A stretch of DNA of 64,000 nt from JBGTLA01 sp041744375 (GCA_041744375.1 JBGTLA010000053.1:62001-126000), one strand, 5' to 3'. Positions 27,299-37,294 are shown, numbered from the stretch's first letter. Notes: generated from the sequence alone by a model not told the origin. Made by a program: numbers and translations.

Positions 27299-28061
27299 AT
27301 GAATCGCTCACTTCTCTGAACTCCGGCGCCCACGCGTTGAAGGTTCTGAGTGCTCGCACCAAATCCACCTCGGGAACTCCCAACGTCGTCCACCACTCGG
27401 CCAGCCCTCTCACGTTGGGCGACTCGGAGGGACCGAAACACCCGTAGCAGCCCCGGTCGTAGGCCGGGCAGATGGCACCGCAGCCGGCCTGGGTCACAGG
27501 ACCGAGGCAGGGCACCTTGGCCCTCACCATGATGCATGGCGTTCCCCGGGCTTTGCACTCCACACATACGCTGTGGCGGGGCACGTTGGGTCGGCGCTGG
27601 TGAAGGAAGGAGTCGACGACCTCGATCAATTGCCGTTTGGAAATCGGACATCCCCGCAGCTCGAAGTCGACGCCGACATGGTCGCTGATTGGGGTGGAGG
27701 TCTCGAGAGTGCTGATGAAGGATGGCTCGGCGTAGACGATCGAGGTGAACGCCGACACGTCGGCCCAGTTGCGCAAGGCCTGGATGCCTCCCGCGGTGGC
27801 GCAGGCGCCGATGGTCACGAGAGCCTTCGACTGGCCTCGGATCTCGAGGATTCGGTTGGCGTCGTGGAAGGTCGTGATCGACCCTTCCACCAGCGAGAGG
27901 TCGTAGGGGCCCTCGATCACGGACTTGGTGGCCTCGGGGAAGTAGGCGATCTCGACCGCTTCTGCCAATGCCAGTAATTCGTCTTCACAGTCGAGCAGGC
28001 TGAGCTGACACCCGTCACACGAAGCGAACTTCCACACGGCGAGTTTCGGTCGATGGTTCAC
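27288..28061 (-). CDS. hyhS: Group 3b NiFe hydrogenase small subunit
   Basis: A 257-residue electron-transfer subunit with cysteine ligands for iron-sulfur clusters: FASCDGCQLSLLD near the N-terminus, TIGACATAGGI, ELRGCPISK, and a C-terminal Cys-rich stretch (VCVECKARGTPC ... GCGAICPAYDRGCYGCFGP). There is no twin-arginine signal, so it is cytosolic, as expected for group 3. Start is the GTG at 28061, overlapping the upstream stop as GTGA; the first residues are then VNHRPKLAVWKF. Strict overlap on both sides implies 1:1 synthesis with hyhL. Confidence 0.93.
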   Translation of the reverse strand: MNHRPKLAVWKFASCDGCQLSLLDCEDELLALAEAVEIAYFPEATKSVIEGPYDLSLVEGSITTFHDANRILEIRGQSKALVTIGACATAGGIQALRNWADVSAFTSIVYAEPSFISTLETSTPISDHVGVDFELRGCPISKRQLIEVVDSFLHQRRPNVPRHSVCVECKARGTPCIMVRAKVPCLGPVTQAGCGAICPAYDRGCYGCFGPSESPNVRGLAEWWTTLGVPEVDLVRALRTFNAWAPEFREVSDSYAQ

Positions 28062-28912
28062 AGCTCGTTCACCGACAACCTCCCGGCGAACTGGCCGTAG
28101 GAGACGACCGGTCCCGACTTGCACAGGAAATCCGAGCCGAACTGGCAACGTCCGCAGAATCCGAGGGCGCATTTCATGTTGCGCTCGAGGCTGATCGAGA
28201 TCCTGTCGACTGCCACGCCCCGGTCTCTCAACTCCCGGGCGACTGCTCGCATCATCACCTCCGGCCCACACACCAAGGCATCGGTGGTGGACGGTTGGAA
28301 TGAGGCACGGCCAATGAGGCTGGTCACCATTCCCACGTCCCCCCACCAGTCGGTCGGTGCCTGATCGACGGTGACCTCGAGGTCTATGTCGGGTGATGCC
28401 TTCCAGCCGAGCAGGTCCTGCTTATAGAGGAGGTCGGTGGGGGTTCGGGCCCCATAGAGCAACGTGAGGCTCTGGTACTCGCCACGGCGGGTCAGGCCTT
28501 CGAGGACTGCGGGTCGCAAAGGAGCCAAACCCACCCCCCCGGCAACGATGACAAGGTGACGGTCGGTGGCCTCGTCCACCGGCCAGCCACGACCGTACGG
28601 GCCCCTGGCACCAACGACATCACCCGGCCCCAGCGCGCAAATGGCGTCGGTCACGGCCCCAACGGCCCGCACCGTGTGGACGAGGTTGTGGGGCATCTTC
28701 GGGTTTCCGGCGATGGAGATGGGAACCTCCCCAACGCCGAACACATAGATCATCATGAACTGGCCGGGTCGAAAAGGGGTGACGGGATCTTCGAGGTTCT
28801 CGAGCACGAAAGTGATCGTGTCGGGCGTCTCGGCGAATCGGTCTTGTATGCGAAAGGGTCGGGGACGCATGGGTTGGGGCATCGTCCCGGTCGGGACCCT
28901 TGTCTGGGTCAC
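28058..28912 (-). CDS. hyhG: Hydrogenase FAD/NAD(P)-binding reductase subunit
   Basis: A 284-residue ferredoxin-NADP reductase-like subunit that passes electrons between the hydrogenase module and NAD(P). An FAD-binding barrel comes first (FRPGQFMMIYVFGVGEVPISIAG). The nucleotide-binding half follows, with HLVIVAGGVGLAPLRPAV and CGPEVMM. A C-terminal 2Fe-2S-type Cys cluster sits in MKCALGFCGRCQFGSDFLC, as in dihydroorotate dehydrogenase PyrK and group 3b gamma subunits. GTG 28912 overlaps the upstream stop (GTGA). Confidence 0.92.
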   Translation of the reverse strand: MTQTRVPTGTMPQPMRPRPFRIQDRFAETPDTITFVLENLEDPVTPFRPGQFMMIYVFGVGEVPISIAGNPKMPHNLVHTVRAVGAVTDAICALGPGDVVGARGPYGRGWPVDEATDRHLVIVAGGVGLAPLRPAVLEGLTRRGEYQSLTLLYGARTPTDLLYKQDLLGWKASPDIDLEVTVDQAPTDWWGDVGMVTSLIGRASFQPSTTDALVCGPEVMMRAVARELRDRGVAVDRISISLERNMKCALGFCGRCQFGSDFLCKSGPVVSYGQFAGRLSVNEL

Positions 28913-29366
28913 GTCCCTGGCTCCTTGTAGAGGTCGAGGAGGCGGAGGCGAGCCTGGTGGAGGCGGCGGACGGCTTCTTTGGCCACCGCTCGGTGCACGT
29001 TGAGCGCCAGGGCGGTGTCGTGGTCGCATCTCGTTCGGACCGCTTCGGCGTCGAAGGAGATGACGGTGGTGGCGGCCAGGGCTCGCGCTCGCCAGTTCCA
29101 CCTGTAATGGGGGAACAGCCAGCTCACTCCCAGAAGGTCACCTGGTCCCAGCGTCTCGATCAGCACCGCCGGCCGGGTGCGCGGTGGCACCTCGAGCCCC
29201 ACCTTGCCATCTGTGATGAGAAAGAAGTTCTCGGCGGGACCGTCCTCCTCGAAGATCACCGTTCCCGTCTCGAATGTGACCTCCTCGGCTACCGACTCCA
29301 AGAACCTGAAGCTGTCCTCGGAGAGGTCGGCCAGCAGCTGGGAGTTGACGCGCAGCTCTTCGAGAC

Positions 29367-29370
<4 letters not shown>
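28909..29370 (-). CDS. Cyclic nucleotide-binding protein in the hydrogenase operon
   Basis: A 153-residue protein with one cNMP-binding-like domain (FETGTVIFEEDGPAENFFLITDGKVGLEV) and no HTH. The phosphate cassette is degenerate: the usual GELALL-PRxA block reads LGVSWLFPHYRWNWRARAL, so classical cAMP binding is doubtful. It overlaps both neighbours by 4 bp within the hydrogenase operon, so it probably tunes or tethers the enzyme. A comparable CNB-like gene sits in several actinobacterial group 3b operons as far as I recall. Confidence 0.85.
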
Positions 29371-30479
<1,109 letters not shown>

Positions 30480-30518
30480 AACGAGGCTATCGATGTCATT
30501 GTGAAGATGACGGCCCTC

Positions 30519-31202
30519 TCACCAATTCGGCCTGGGAACTCCGTACGGTCGGGTTTCTTCGGAGGGACGAGTGTCATCGACCATATAGCCGACGGCACTT
30601 TCGACCTCCATCACGCCGTCGACTCCGGCAGTGAGGTCTTCCAACAGCCTCGCCTCCCTCAGGGTGGGGACGGTGCCCGTCAGCTCCACCCGCCCGTCGT
30701 CGACCGTAACCGACACGTTCTTGGGGTCGAGCAGCATCACCTGTCCGATCAGGCGGTGGCGAATTTCTTGCTCGATGGCATGATCGGGTCGGGCAAAGAC
30801 GGCCAGTACGTCGGAACGAGAAACGACGCCGAGGAGGTGGCCGTCTTCGTCGATGACGGGCAGTCGCTTGACGTTCTTGCGATCCATCTTCCGAGCGGCA
30901 GCCCTGTGGCTCATGTCTGGTGCAATGGAGATGACGTGGCGGGTCATGGCCTCTCCGACCGTTTCGGCGGTGAGCCGCCGGGTCTTACGATCGAACAACG
31001 TGGCAACGAGGCCGGCGCGTTGGCCCGACGAGGCCCTTTCCACGAAATCGGCCTCGGTCAGCATTCCCACGACGCGACCCTCACCGTCGACGACGGGAAG
31101 CCCGCTCACCCCGCGCCCGCTCATCAATCGGGCCGCCTCTTTGAGCGACGTGCTCTCCTCCACGGTGACGACATCGGTCGTCATCAGGTCCCTGGTTTTC
31201 AT
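30519..31202 (-). CDS. CBS-pair plus BON domain protein
   Basis: A 227-residue protein. Two CBS motifs (MKTRDLMTTDVVTVEESTSL and VGEAMTRHVISIAPDMSHRA) form a Bateman module that binds adenine nucleotides. A BON domain (DPKNVSVTVDDGRVELTGTV) follows, normally implicated in membrane or phospholipid association. The M. tuberculosis relative of the CBS part is Hrp1 (Rv2626c), among the most strongly DosR-induced proteins. ATG at 31202 follows GAGGAGGAC at unusually short spacing. It heads the hydrogenase operon with a DosR-type box 53-68 bp before its start. Confidence 0.9.
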   Translation of the reverse strand: MKTRDLMTTDVVTVEESTSLKEAARLMSGRGVSGLPVVDGEGRVVGMLTEADFVERASSGQRAGLVATLFDRKTRRLTAETVGEAMTRHVISIAPDMSHRAAARKMDRKNVKRLPVIDEDGHLLGVVSRSDVLAVFARPDHAIEQEIRHRLIGQVMLLDPKNVSVTVDDGRVELTGTVPTLREARLLEDLTAGVDGVMEVESAVGYMVDDTRPSEETRPYGVPRPNW

Positions 31203-31254
31203 GTCCTCCTCGCTTCCGTTCCTCTCAGGATGGGGGCTGGGGGTTGGCGCCGCT

Positions 31255-31270
31255 AGGGCCTTTGGCCTCT
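31255..31270 (-). promoter_or_regulatory. DosR-type box, CBS-BON/hydrogenase operon
   Basis: AGGGCCTTTGGCCTCT, centred about 60 bp from the CBS-BON start and lying between divergent genes. It could also serve the acidic protein gene at 31428. A weaker related string lies at 31358-31373. Confidence 0.6.
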
Positions 31271-31427
31271 CGAGTCGGGCCGGTGGTCCCGTCTCGCTCT
31301 GCAGGAGCACGCCCGGATCACGCCCTCGGTCTCATTGAGACGGTCTTCCTCGTCGAGTGGGACCTCTGCCTCTAGGCGACGGGGAGGTACGGTCGCATGC
31401 TGTCGACATCGCGAGAAAGGAGAGCGG

Positions 31428-32015
31428 ATGTACGGAGATGATATCGACAACGGTTGGGATGAGCCTGAACCCGTGGTGGACCTCCCTCCGACCGGCATCG
31501 ACTTCGAGGTCGACATGGTTTCGACGATAGCCGGAGAGGTCGACTCCACGACAGCCGTTCCCGCAGGAATCGTGTCGCCGAATGAGGTGACCTTCCTGGC
31601 CGACTCCGCCGAGGTCGACGATGCCCTCATCGAATTCGTCGAACTCGTGAATGCGCGGGACCTCGACGGCCTGGCTGATCTGTTGGCTCCGGAGGTAGCC
31701 GCCGGTCTCCTCGGTGCGACGTCTCGGGCCGCCGTCCTCGAGGGGCTCGACGAGTTTTTCGCTGCCAACCCGACATCGGTGGTCACCCGCGGTGATCTCG
31801 GCGTCGATCCCATCGCCGTCGTCTGGTCGTACGACCCGGACCAGGAGCGATACGGCATGGTGGGCTACTTCACCGTCGAGGTTGCAGAGTCCGACGAAAC
31901 CCGGATAGAGCGGTTGGACTTTGTGGATGAGATCCCCGACTGGCCGGAACTGGTGGTCGAGACGCCGGAAACGGCCGAGCGTCCCGAATGGCAGAGCTGG
32001 GACACGAACACCTGA
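31428..32015 (+). CDS. Acidic hypothetical protein with SnoaL-like region
   Basis: A 195-residue very acidic soluble protein. The first 60 residues look disordered (MYGDDIDNGWDEPEPVVDL). The rest (ALIEFVELVNARDLDGLADLL ... AVLEGLDEFFAANP ... MVGYFTVEVAESDETRIERL) fits an NTF2/SnoaL-like fold. No function can be named. The ATG at 31428 has a good ribosome site (AAAGGAGAGCGG). It diverges from the CBS-BON gene, sharing the region with the DosR-type box, so hypoxic co-induction is possible. Confidence 0.7.
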   Translation: MYGDDIDNGWDEPEPVVDLPPTGIDFEVDMVSTIAGEVDSTTAVPAGIVSPNEVTFLADSAEVDDALIEFVELVNARDLDGLADLLAPEVAAGLLGATSRAAVLEGLDEFFAANPTSVVTRGDLGVDPIAVVWSYDPDQERYGMVGYFTVEVAESDETRIERLDFVDEIPDWPELVVETPETAERPEWQSWDTNT

Positions 32016-32216
32016 TCCGTGGAGGGGGGTACGCCATCGTGCTGCGATTTCTGCTCAACACCAGGCGTTGCGGGAAGAGGCAAGAACGCCGAGCTCTTCT
32101 TGCGCGCCCTCCTAGTTCCTGTCGCAGGTGCCGGGTTTGATTGAATACCGATTCGGTGATCCACTGGGTTGAGTCCACAATGGAATGAGACCGAAAGAAC
32201 AGGTGTTCGTAGAAGC

Positions 32217-33176
32217 GTGGAGTACCAACAGACAAGAACAAAGCGCCATCGTCCGATCGACTTCGCCTCGTCCGGCGTGACACAGGACGTTCTCGGCCAG
32301 TATCTCGAGGGTGTCGGGCAACTCGGCCTGCTCACAGCCGAAGACGAGGTTCGACTTGCACAGACGATGGAAGCAGGGATCGAAGCGGGCACACTGCTCA
32401 ACTCCGGCAAGGTCGTCTCAGCCTCCGAGCGGATGCGCTTGCAGCGCGCCGTCGACGATGGTCGTCGCGCTCGCGAGAAGTTCATCGAGGCGAATCTGCG
32501 GCTGGTGGTAGCCAACGCTCGCCGCTACTCGGGAGCCGACGTCGAGATGACTGAGCTCATCCAAGAGGGCAACCTCGGATTGATCACGGCCGTCGAACGT
32601 TTCGACTGGCGTCGGGGTTTCAAGTTTTCGACCTACGCCACGTGGTGGATCCGACAGGCCATGCAGCGGGCAAGGGCCAGCCTCGGTGGCTCGTTGCGGA
32701 TCCCGGCAGCGGTATTCGACATCCTTCCGACCGTGCGGGCAGCAGCCGAGCGCTTGCAGGGAGCCACCGGCGCCGCCCCCGGGGCCGTCGACATCGCCGA
32801 AGCAACCGGAATTCCCACCCGCGAGGTGGAAAAGGCCTTGTCTGTCACGACGACGGTTGCCCTCGAAGAGCCGATCGGAGAAGACGGGGCGTCCTTGGGA
32901 GACCTCATCGCCGACCCCGATGCGATCGATCCGGCAACCGAAACCGAACGCCGAGTCATGGCCGAACACGTCCGCAGGGGCGTGGATACCTTGCCGCCCT
33001 TGCAGCGCCAGATCCTCGAACTGCGATTCGGGTTCACAGAAGACGCTCCCACCAGTATCGCCCAGATCGCCCGGGCGACACATCTGTCGGAACGCCAGGC
33101 CCGAATCTACCTCTCCGAGGCCTTGGAGTCGCTGCGCGACCGCCTAGCCGACGTCGAAGAGATGCGGGTCGCCTGA
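32217..33176 (+). CDS. RNA polymerase sigma factor, sigma-70 group 2
   Basis: A 319-residue sigma factor with regions 1.2 to 4.2: GQYLEGVGQLGLLTAEDEV (1.2), RLVVANARRYSGADVEMTEL and FDWRRGFKFSTYATWWIRQA (2.1-2.4), and the -35-recognition helix AQIARATHLSERQARIYLSE (4.2). It lacks the long N-terminus of the housekeeping sigma, matching SigB/HrdB-type alternative sigma factors used in stress or stationary phase. The start is uncertain: GTG 32217 gives VEYQQTRTKRHRPIDF, and an in-frame TTG at 32169 would add 16 residues. Its place at the edge of the island suggests a stress role. Confidence 0.9.
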   Translation: MEYQQTRTKRHRPIDFASSGVTQDVLGQYLEGVGQLGLLTAEDEVRLAQTMEAGIEAGTLLNSGKVVSASERMRLQRAVDDGRRAREKFIEANLRLVVANARRYSGADVEMTELIQEGNLGLITAVERFDWRRGFKFSTYATWWIRQAMQRARASLGGSLRIPAAVFDILPTVRAAAERLQGATGAAPGAVDIAEATGIPTREVEKALSVTTTVALEEPIGEDGASLGDLIADPDAIDPATETERRVMAEHVRRGVDTLPPLQRQILELRFGFTEDAPTSIAQIARATHLSERQARIYLSEALESLRDRLADVEEMRVA

Positions 33177-33190
33177 GGGGAGCATTTCCG

Positions 33191-33250
33191 GGACAGCGTT
33201 GACAGGTCGTTCCAGCCACCGACGACTTGGGCCTCCGCTGTTGGCCAACA
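33191..33250. repeat. Palindromic intergenic element, copy A
   Basis: After the sigma factor stop, the + strand reads CAGCGTTGACAGGTCGTTCC, then AGCC, CGAC and CCTCCG blocks, and ends in the perfect palindrome CTGTTGGCCAACAG. The same order of blocks occurs at 38991-39040, so this is one of two diverged copies. It lies between convergent genes and could terminate both. Confidence 0.5.
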
Positions 33251-33261
33251 GCCCGACTTCC

Positions 33262-33606
33262 TCAGGTCATCGCCTCGCGTGCTTCGGTGTAGGCCTTCTC
33301 CACCTGCCGGAAGACGGGACTCAAGTCGACGAGCTTGTCGGCGAAGGCGTCGCGGACCATGCCGGGTACAGGGCTCAGTTCTTTGCGGGCACTCTCGAGA
33401 GCTGCTCGCAACCGCTCCATGCGCGGCGCCAGTTCGTCTCGCATCTCCATGCGACCCAGTGCCACCTCGAGTTGCAGTTGTTCGATCCTCGTCTCCCAGG
33501 TGTTCATCTGGGTGTCCGTCAGCTGCTTGGAAAGTGACTCGACCTTGCGCTCGAGAGACTCCACCTGCTGTCGCAGGCTGTCCAGGGTGGTGTCGACGGT
33601 GTTCAT
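33262..33606 (-). CDS. Coiled-coil protein, 114 aa
   Basis: I do not recognise the family. The product is predicted almost wholly helical with heptad-like repeats in residues 8-40 (LDSLRQQVESLERKVESLSK) and further amphipathic helices to the C-terminus. It is soluble and has no cysteine. ATG 33606 has a strong ribosome site (ATAGGAGGAGAG). A very good DosR-type box lies 58-73 bp upstream, so it is probably a hypoxia-induced structural or scaffold-like protein. Confidence 0.75.
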   Translation of the reverse strand: MNTVDTTLDSLRQQVESLERKVESLSKQLTDTQMNTWETRIEQLQLEVALGRMEMRDELAPRMERLRAALESARKELSPVPGMVRDAFADKLVDLSPVFRQVEKAYTEAREAMT

Positions 33607-33663
33607 CTCTCCTCCTATCGGTTGCGTGCTCGCCATGTTCCGTTGCGGGATGCTCCCGATACC

Positions 33664-33679
33664 AGGGTCGAGAGTCCCG
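33664..33679 (-). promoter_or_regulatory. DosR-type box, coiled-coil gene
   Basis: AGGGTCGAGAGTCCCG, centred about 65 bp from the ATG at 33606, in the 87-bp gap after the lipoprotein gene. Confidence 0.6.
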
Positions 33680-33693
33680 ATGGTGGGGTGAGG

Positions 33694-34614
33694 TCACTCG
33701 CGGAGCCTGACCGGGTATTCCCGGAGGTTGATCTGGCTTCCGTCCTCGGCGAATGCCTCCCAGACGATGAGCGCACCGAACTGGTCGCGGTCTATCTGGT
33801 AGTTGACATCCATCGCGAAGTCGCCCCAGCACCCGGTGCCACACGACGCCGTCACCGTCTCCTCGAAGAGGGGCAGGCCGTCGTCATCGGTCAATGTCAA
33901 ATAAAAAACTGCCTCGAACACGTTGGCTACTCCCACGACGGTGACGGGACTGTCCACCGGCTGACCCCAGGCCGGCCTGTCCACGAAGATCGCCGGGAGC
34001 TGGTCGATGTAGTCCTGTCGCGTCTGGGGACCATCCAAGACGATCCCCTCACTCGAGAAGGTATCCACCTGTGCTCCATCGACGACCAGGGTGACCCGGT
34101 CGATGTCTTGGTAGCGGGTGAGCGTGTACACGACTTGGGCCAAACGACCGAACATGGCGGCCGAACCTCCTCCGGAGGCATATTCACCAGACAGGTCGAC
34201 GGTGGCTACGCCGTTTTCCCAGGTGACACCCAAGAGTCTGGTTCCGACGGGGATGGCGCTTGAAATCGCCGGCAATCCGGCAGTCTCATCGTCGGTGGGC
34301 CCAGCGAGGAGAGCAGCCATGGCGGCCTGAGGAGTGTCCGCTCCCGACGAACCCCGAAAGACCGGAACCAACCGAGGCCCAAGGGATTCTTCGCCGACGT
34401 CGTCGACGAAGAAGTAGGCCACCGGACCATCCGCTCCTTCGATGGTCGTCGTAGGGGTGGTAGTCGCGGGCTGTGTCGATGGGGGCGTGGTGAGGGGCGG
34501 CCCGCTCGTGGTGGCGCCCGTCGGCGTTCCACATGCCGAAACCGCGAGCATCGCAAGGGCGGCGACGGCGACCGATACGGGGGGGAGGTGGTTGAGTGGG
34601 CCACCTGCTGACAT
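33694..34614 (-). CDS. Lipoprotein with GerMN and Gmad2 domains
   Basis: A 306-residue exported lipoprotein. The signal peptide ends with the lipobox AVSAC, so Cys at about residue 28 is lipidated. A Thr/Pro-rich linker (TTPPSTQPATTTPTTT) follows. Next comes a GerMN domain (VGTRLLGVTWENGVATVDLSGEY), then a Gmad2 immunoglobulin-like domain (VTVVGVANVFEAVFYLTL ... REYPVRL). Such proteins sit on the outer face of the membrane and are thought to bind wall or spore components. ATG 34614 follows AAGGAGAGCC; a longer start at 34644 is possible but lacks a ribosome site. Confidence 0.85.
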   Translation of the reverse strand: MSAGGPLNHLPPVSVAVAALAMLAVSACGTPTGATTSGPPLTTPPSTQPATTTPTTTIEGADGPVAYFFVDDVGEESLGPRLVPVFRGSSGADTPQAAMAALLAGPTDDETAGLPAISSAIPVGTRLLGVTWENGVATVDLSGEYASGGGSAAMFGRLAQVVYTLTRYQDIDRVTLVVDGAQVDTFSSEGIVLDGPQTRQDYIDQLPAIFVDRPAWGQPVDSPVTVVGVANVFEAVFYLTLTDDDGLPLFEETVTASCGTGCWGDFAMDVNYQIDRDQFGALIVWEAFAEDGSQINLREYPVRLRE

Positions 34615-34739
34615 GGCTCTCCTTGTCTGTCTGGTCCTGATCATCAGGCATCTCGATGCAGGGGAGTAGAGCCGCAAGTCACTTCTAGTGGAGGGGTCGG
34701 CGGCCTCTCGGCGGTGCCCGCTCCGAGACCCGGACATCC

Positions 34740-35873
34740 CTACTCGGGTTCGGTCAGACCGAGCTCGTCCGAGCGGCGAACCCAACGGGCGACGTCCCGG
34801 GATGTGATGATCCCTACGACTTCGCGACCGTTCATTACCAGCACGCGATGTTCCTCGGATTCGTCGAGGAGGTGCATCACCTCTTCGAGGGCGGCGTCGA
34901 CCGCCACCTTGGGCGCGTCGTCGAGTCGGGTCATGACCGACCACACCTGGATGATTGGCCATTGGTCGCGCGGCACCTGGCGGACAGCTCGTAGGGTGAG
35001 GATCCCGCTCGTGGTGCCCTCGTCATCGTGCACTGGAAAGGCGGAGTGGTCGAAGCGAAGGAAGTAGTCGTCGACCGCCTCTTGCACCGTCGTGCCGGTC
35101 GAGAGCGCTACCAGGCGAGGGGACATCACGTCGGCCGCCACCATGCCTTCGAACAGACGCCGAATGATCATCTGTTGCCCGGACACGGCGGCAGCCGAGA
35201 ACAAGAACCAACCGATGGCTGCGTACCACAGGCCTCCGAGGTTGCCGCCGAACACCTCCAACAGGCCGAGTCCGATCAGTAATGATGCTATGACCTTGCC
35301 GCCCGTGGTGGCTGCTTTGGTGGCCCGGTCCATGCTGCCGGTGATCTGCCAGATGAACGACCGGAGAACCCTCCCACCGTCGAGCGGGAAACCGGGGAGC
35401 ATGTTGAACACTCCCAGGGCGAGGTTGATCCACCCGAGGTGACCGAAGCCGTAGCGGACCGTCGCTGGGAGCACGTCACCGGTGAGGTTGACCAGCGACC
35501 AGAAAACACCGGCCAGTCCGATGCTCGTGATCGGCCCCACGACGGCAATCGCGAACTCTTCTCGGGCAGAGCGCGATTCCTGGCTCGTCTTGGTGACGCC
35601 CCCGAATATGAAAAGCGTGATCCCCTCGACGGGAATTCCCAGCCGGCGAGCCATGAGCGAGTGACTGAGCTCGTGCAGGACGACGCTGACGAAGAAGAGG
35701 ATCGCAGTCCCCAAGCCGAGAAGGATGGCGGCAGCTCGGGCAATCTCGGTGAAGGTCACTTCGAACAGGGTGTAGAAGGACCATGCCAGCAGAAGGGCGA
35801 TGATGAACCACGATCGGTCCACCGTTACTTCGATGCCCAGCCACTTTCCCAGGCTGAATCCGTTTCCGAACAC
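34740..35873 (-). CDS. M50 site-2 protease with CBS domains (Rip3-like)
   Basis: A 377-residue intramembrane zinc metalloprotease. Helices surround the active-site motif VVLHELSHSLMARRLG (HELSH) and the third metal ligand NMLPGFPLDGGRVLRSF. The C-terminal 140 residues form a CBS pair (VADVMSPRLVALSTGTTVQE). The same architecture occurs in M. tuberculosis Rv2625c (Rip3), a DosR-regulon member. It would cleave membrane-bound regulators within the bilayer, possibly in response to adenylate energy charge. GTG start at 35873. It lies 53 bp after the CNNM/CorC gene on the same strand, so the double box at 37260 may drive both. Confidence 0.92.
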   Translation of the reverse strand: MFGNGFSLGKWLGIEVTVDRSWFIIALLLAWSFYTLFEVTFTEIARAAAILLGLGTAILFFVSVVLHELSHSLMARRLGIPVEGITLFIFGGVTKTSQESRSAREEFAIAVVGPITSIGLAGVFWSLVNLTGDVLPATVRYGFGHLGWINLALGVFNMLPGFPLDGGRVLRSFIWQITGSMDRATKAATTGGKVIASLLIGLGLLEVFGGNLGGLWYAAIGWFLFSAAAVSGQQMIIRRLFEGMVAADVMSPRLVALSTGTTVQEAVDDYFLRFDHSAFPVHDDEGTTSGILTLRAVRQVPRDQWPIIQVWSVMTRLDDAPKVAVDAALEEVMHLLDESEEHRVLVMNGREVVGIITSRDVARWVRRSDELGLTEPE

Positions 35874-35926
35874 GCTGTTACCTTCCTCTTGGTCCGCTCG
35901 CCGCGGTCGGTTTCACGGTTCGGCCT

Positions 35927-37204
35927 TCACCCTTTTGACTCGGGGGCTTGGAGTGCCCGTTTCACACGCAGGCGACGCACCGCCCGGTTCCGCACGTCGA
36001 CCGACTCCAAGATCCAACCTTCGATCTCGATCTCCTCCCCAGGGTATTCGGGAATTCGACCGAGGCGGTCGATGAAGAGCCCCGCCACCGTGGTGTAGGC
36101 CCCTTGCGGGAGGTACACGCCGATATCATCGAGGTCATGGATGGGAAAGGCCCCTTCCAGGAGAAGGGAGCCGTCGGGGAGATGGACCACGGCCTTGACA
36201 TCGGGGTCGGCATCGTCGTAGATCTCCCCAACGAGCTCTTCGACGAGGTCTTCGACCGACACAACCCCCTGCACTCCTCCGTGCTCGTCGACGACGATGG
36301 CCAGTTGCTCGCGCGCCTCCTGAAGACGCTTGAGGGCGGCGACCACCGGGATCACTTCGGGCAAGAACACGGCAGGGCGCACGATCTCGCTCAGGTGCAG
36401 GCCCGGTTGAGTGATCAGATCGCGCAGCGAAACCATTCCCAACACCTCGTCGAGACTTCCATCCACGACGGGTGCTCGAGTGTGACCGTGATCGGCCAGT
36501 CGACGGGCGGCGTCCACGGCCTGCTCGTCGGCCTGGAGGGCAAACACCTGCCCGCGCGGAACGAGTACTTGGCGAAGCAGTCTGTCTCCGATCTCGAAAG
36601 CCCCCGAGATGATCCTGCGCTGCTCGATGCTGAAGGCCGTTTGGGCCGCCACCATGTCGGCCAGCTCCTGTTGGGTGATCTCGATGCGATCGTGGCTCGG
36701 GTCGCCACCCAGAAGACGGACCACGAGGTTGGTGCCGGCACCGAGAACCCAAACGACGGGGCGGGTGAGCTGGGCGAGTGCCGACAGCGGACGAGCGGCG
36801 AGAAGTCCCCAACGTTCTGCACGCTGCATCGCCATGCGCTTGGGCGCCAGTTCTCCCAACACGAGCATCACGAAAGTGAGTGAGATGGTCACCAGGAGGA
36901 TGGCAACCGGCTGGGCGCCGGCGCCCAAGAATCCGAGTGGTTCCACGAGAGGCTGGGCCAGAGAGACGGCCGCTACCGCCGAGGCCAAGAAGCCGGCCAG
37001 GGTGATCCCGATCTGGATCGTGGCGAGGAACCGATTGGGGTCACCTATGAGCCGAGCCAGCGTTCGACCCCGTGCGCTCTGCTCGGCGAGTCGCGCCACC
37101 TGGCTCTCCCGGAGGGAGATGAGGGCGATCTCGCTGCCGGCGAACAAGGCGTTGAAGAGGACCAACGCACCCAACAAGGCGAGTTGGGGGAGCACCTCAG
37201 GCAT
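35927..37204 (-). CDS. CNNM/CorC-type membrane protein with CBS pair
   Basis: A 425-residue protein of the HlyC/CorC family. The N-terminal DUF21/CNNM transmembrane domain starts LGALVLFNALFAGSEIALIS and contains several helices. A CBS pair follows (QVLVPRGQVFALQADEQAVD, VRPAVFLPEVIPVVAALKRL), and a CorC_HlyC domain (GAYTTVAGLFIDRLGRIPEY) ends it. Members export or regulate Mg2+ or related cations. ATG 37204 follows GGGAGTCATAG. A perfect 35-bp inverted pair of DosR-type boxes sits 56-90 bp upstream. Confidence 0.92.
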   Translation of the reverse strand: MPEVLPQLALLGALVLFNALFAGSEIALISLRESQVARLAEQSARGRTLARLIGDPNRFLATIQIGITLAGFLASAVAAVSLAQPLVEPLGFLGAGAQPVAILLVTISLTFVMLVLGELAPKRMAMQRAERWGLLAARPLSALAQLTRPVVWVLGAGTNLVVRLLGGDPSHDRIEITQQELADMVAAQTAFSIEQRRIISGAFEIGDRLLRQVLVPRGQVFALQADEQAVDAARRLADHGHTRAPVVDGSLDEVLGMVSLRDLITQPGLHLSEIVRPAVFLPEVIPVVAALKRLQEAREQLAIVVDEHGGVQGVVSVEDLVEELVGEIYDDADPDVKAVVHLPDGSLLLEGAFPIHDLDDIGVYLPQGAYTTVAGLFIDRLGRIPEYPGEEIEIEGWILESVDVRNRAVRRLRVKRALQAPESKG

Positions 37205-37259
37205 CTATGACTCCCGGTCGGTTGCAGTCGTTGTACAACATAGGAGGCGAACCACCGCC

Positions 37260-37275
37260 GGGACCTTTCGGCCCT
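37260..37275 (+). promoter_or_regulatory. DosR-type box, left half of a double site
   Basis: GGGACCTTTCGGCCCT; its complement AGGGCCGAAAGGTCCC is identical to the box at 37279, 3 bp away, giving a perfect head-to-head pair about 63 bp from the CNNM start. Confidence 0.65.
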
Positions 37276-37278
37276 CGA

Positions 37279-37294
37279 AGGGCCGAAAGGTCCC
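37279..37294 (-). promoter_or_regulatory. DosR-type box, right half of a double site
   Basis: AGGGCCGAAAGGTCCC, centred about 82 bp from the CNNM start. With its mirror copy it also makes a 16-bp stem with a 3-nt loop, so it might double as the terminator of the gene ending at 37423. Confidence 0.65.

Noticed and set aside
31358..31373. Possible extra box TGGGACCTCTGCCTCT before the gene at 31428
   Set aside because: Only one half-site is good; kept as a weak candidate and not counted.
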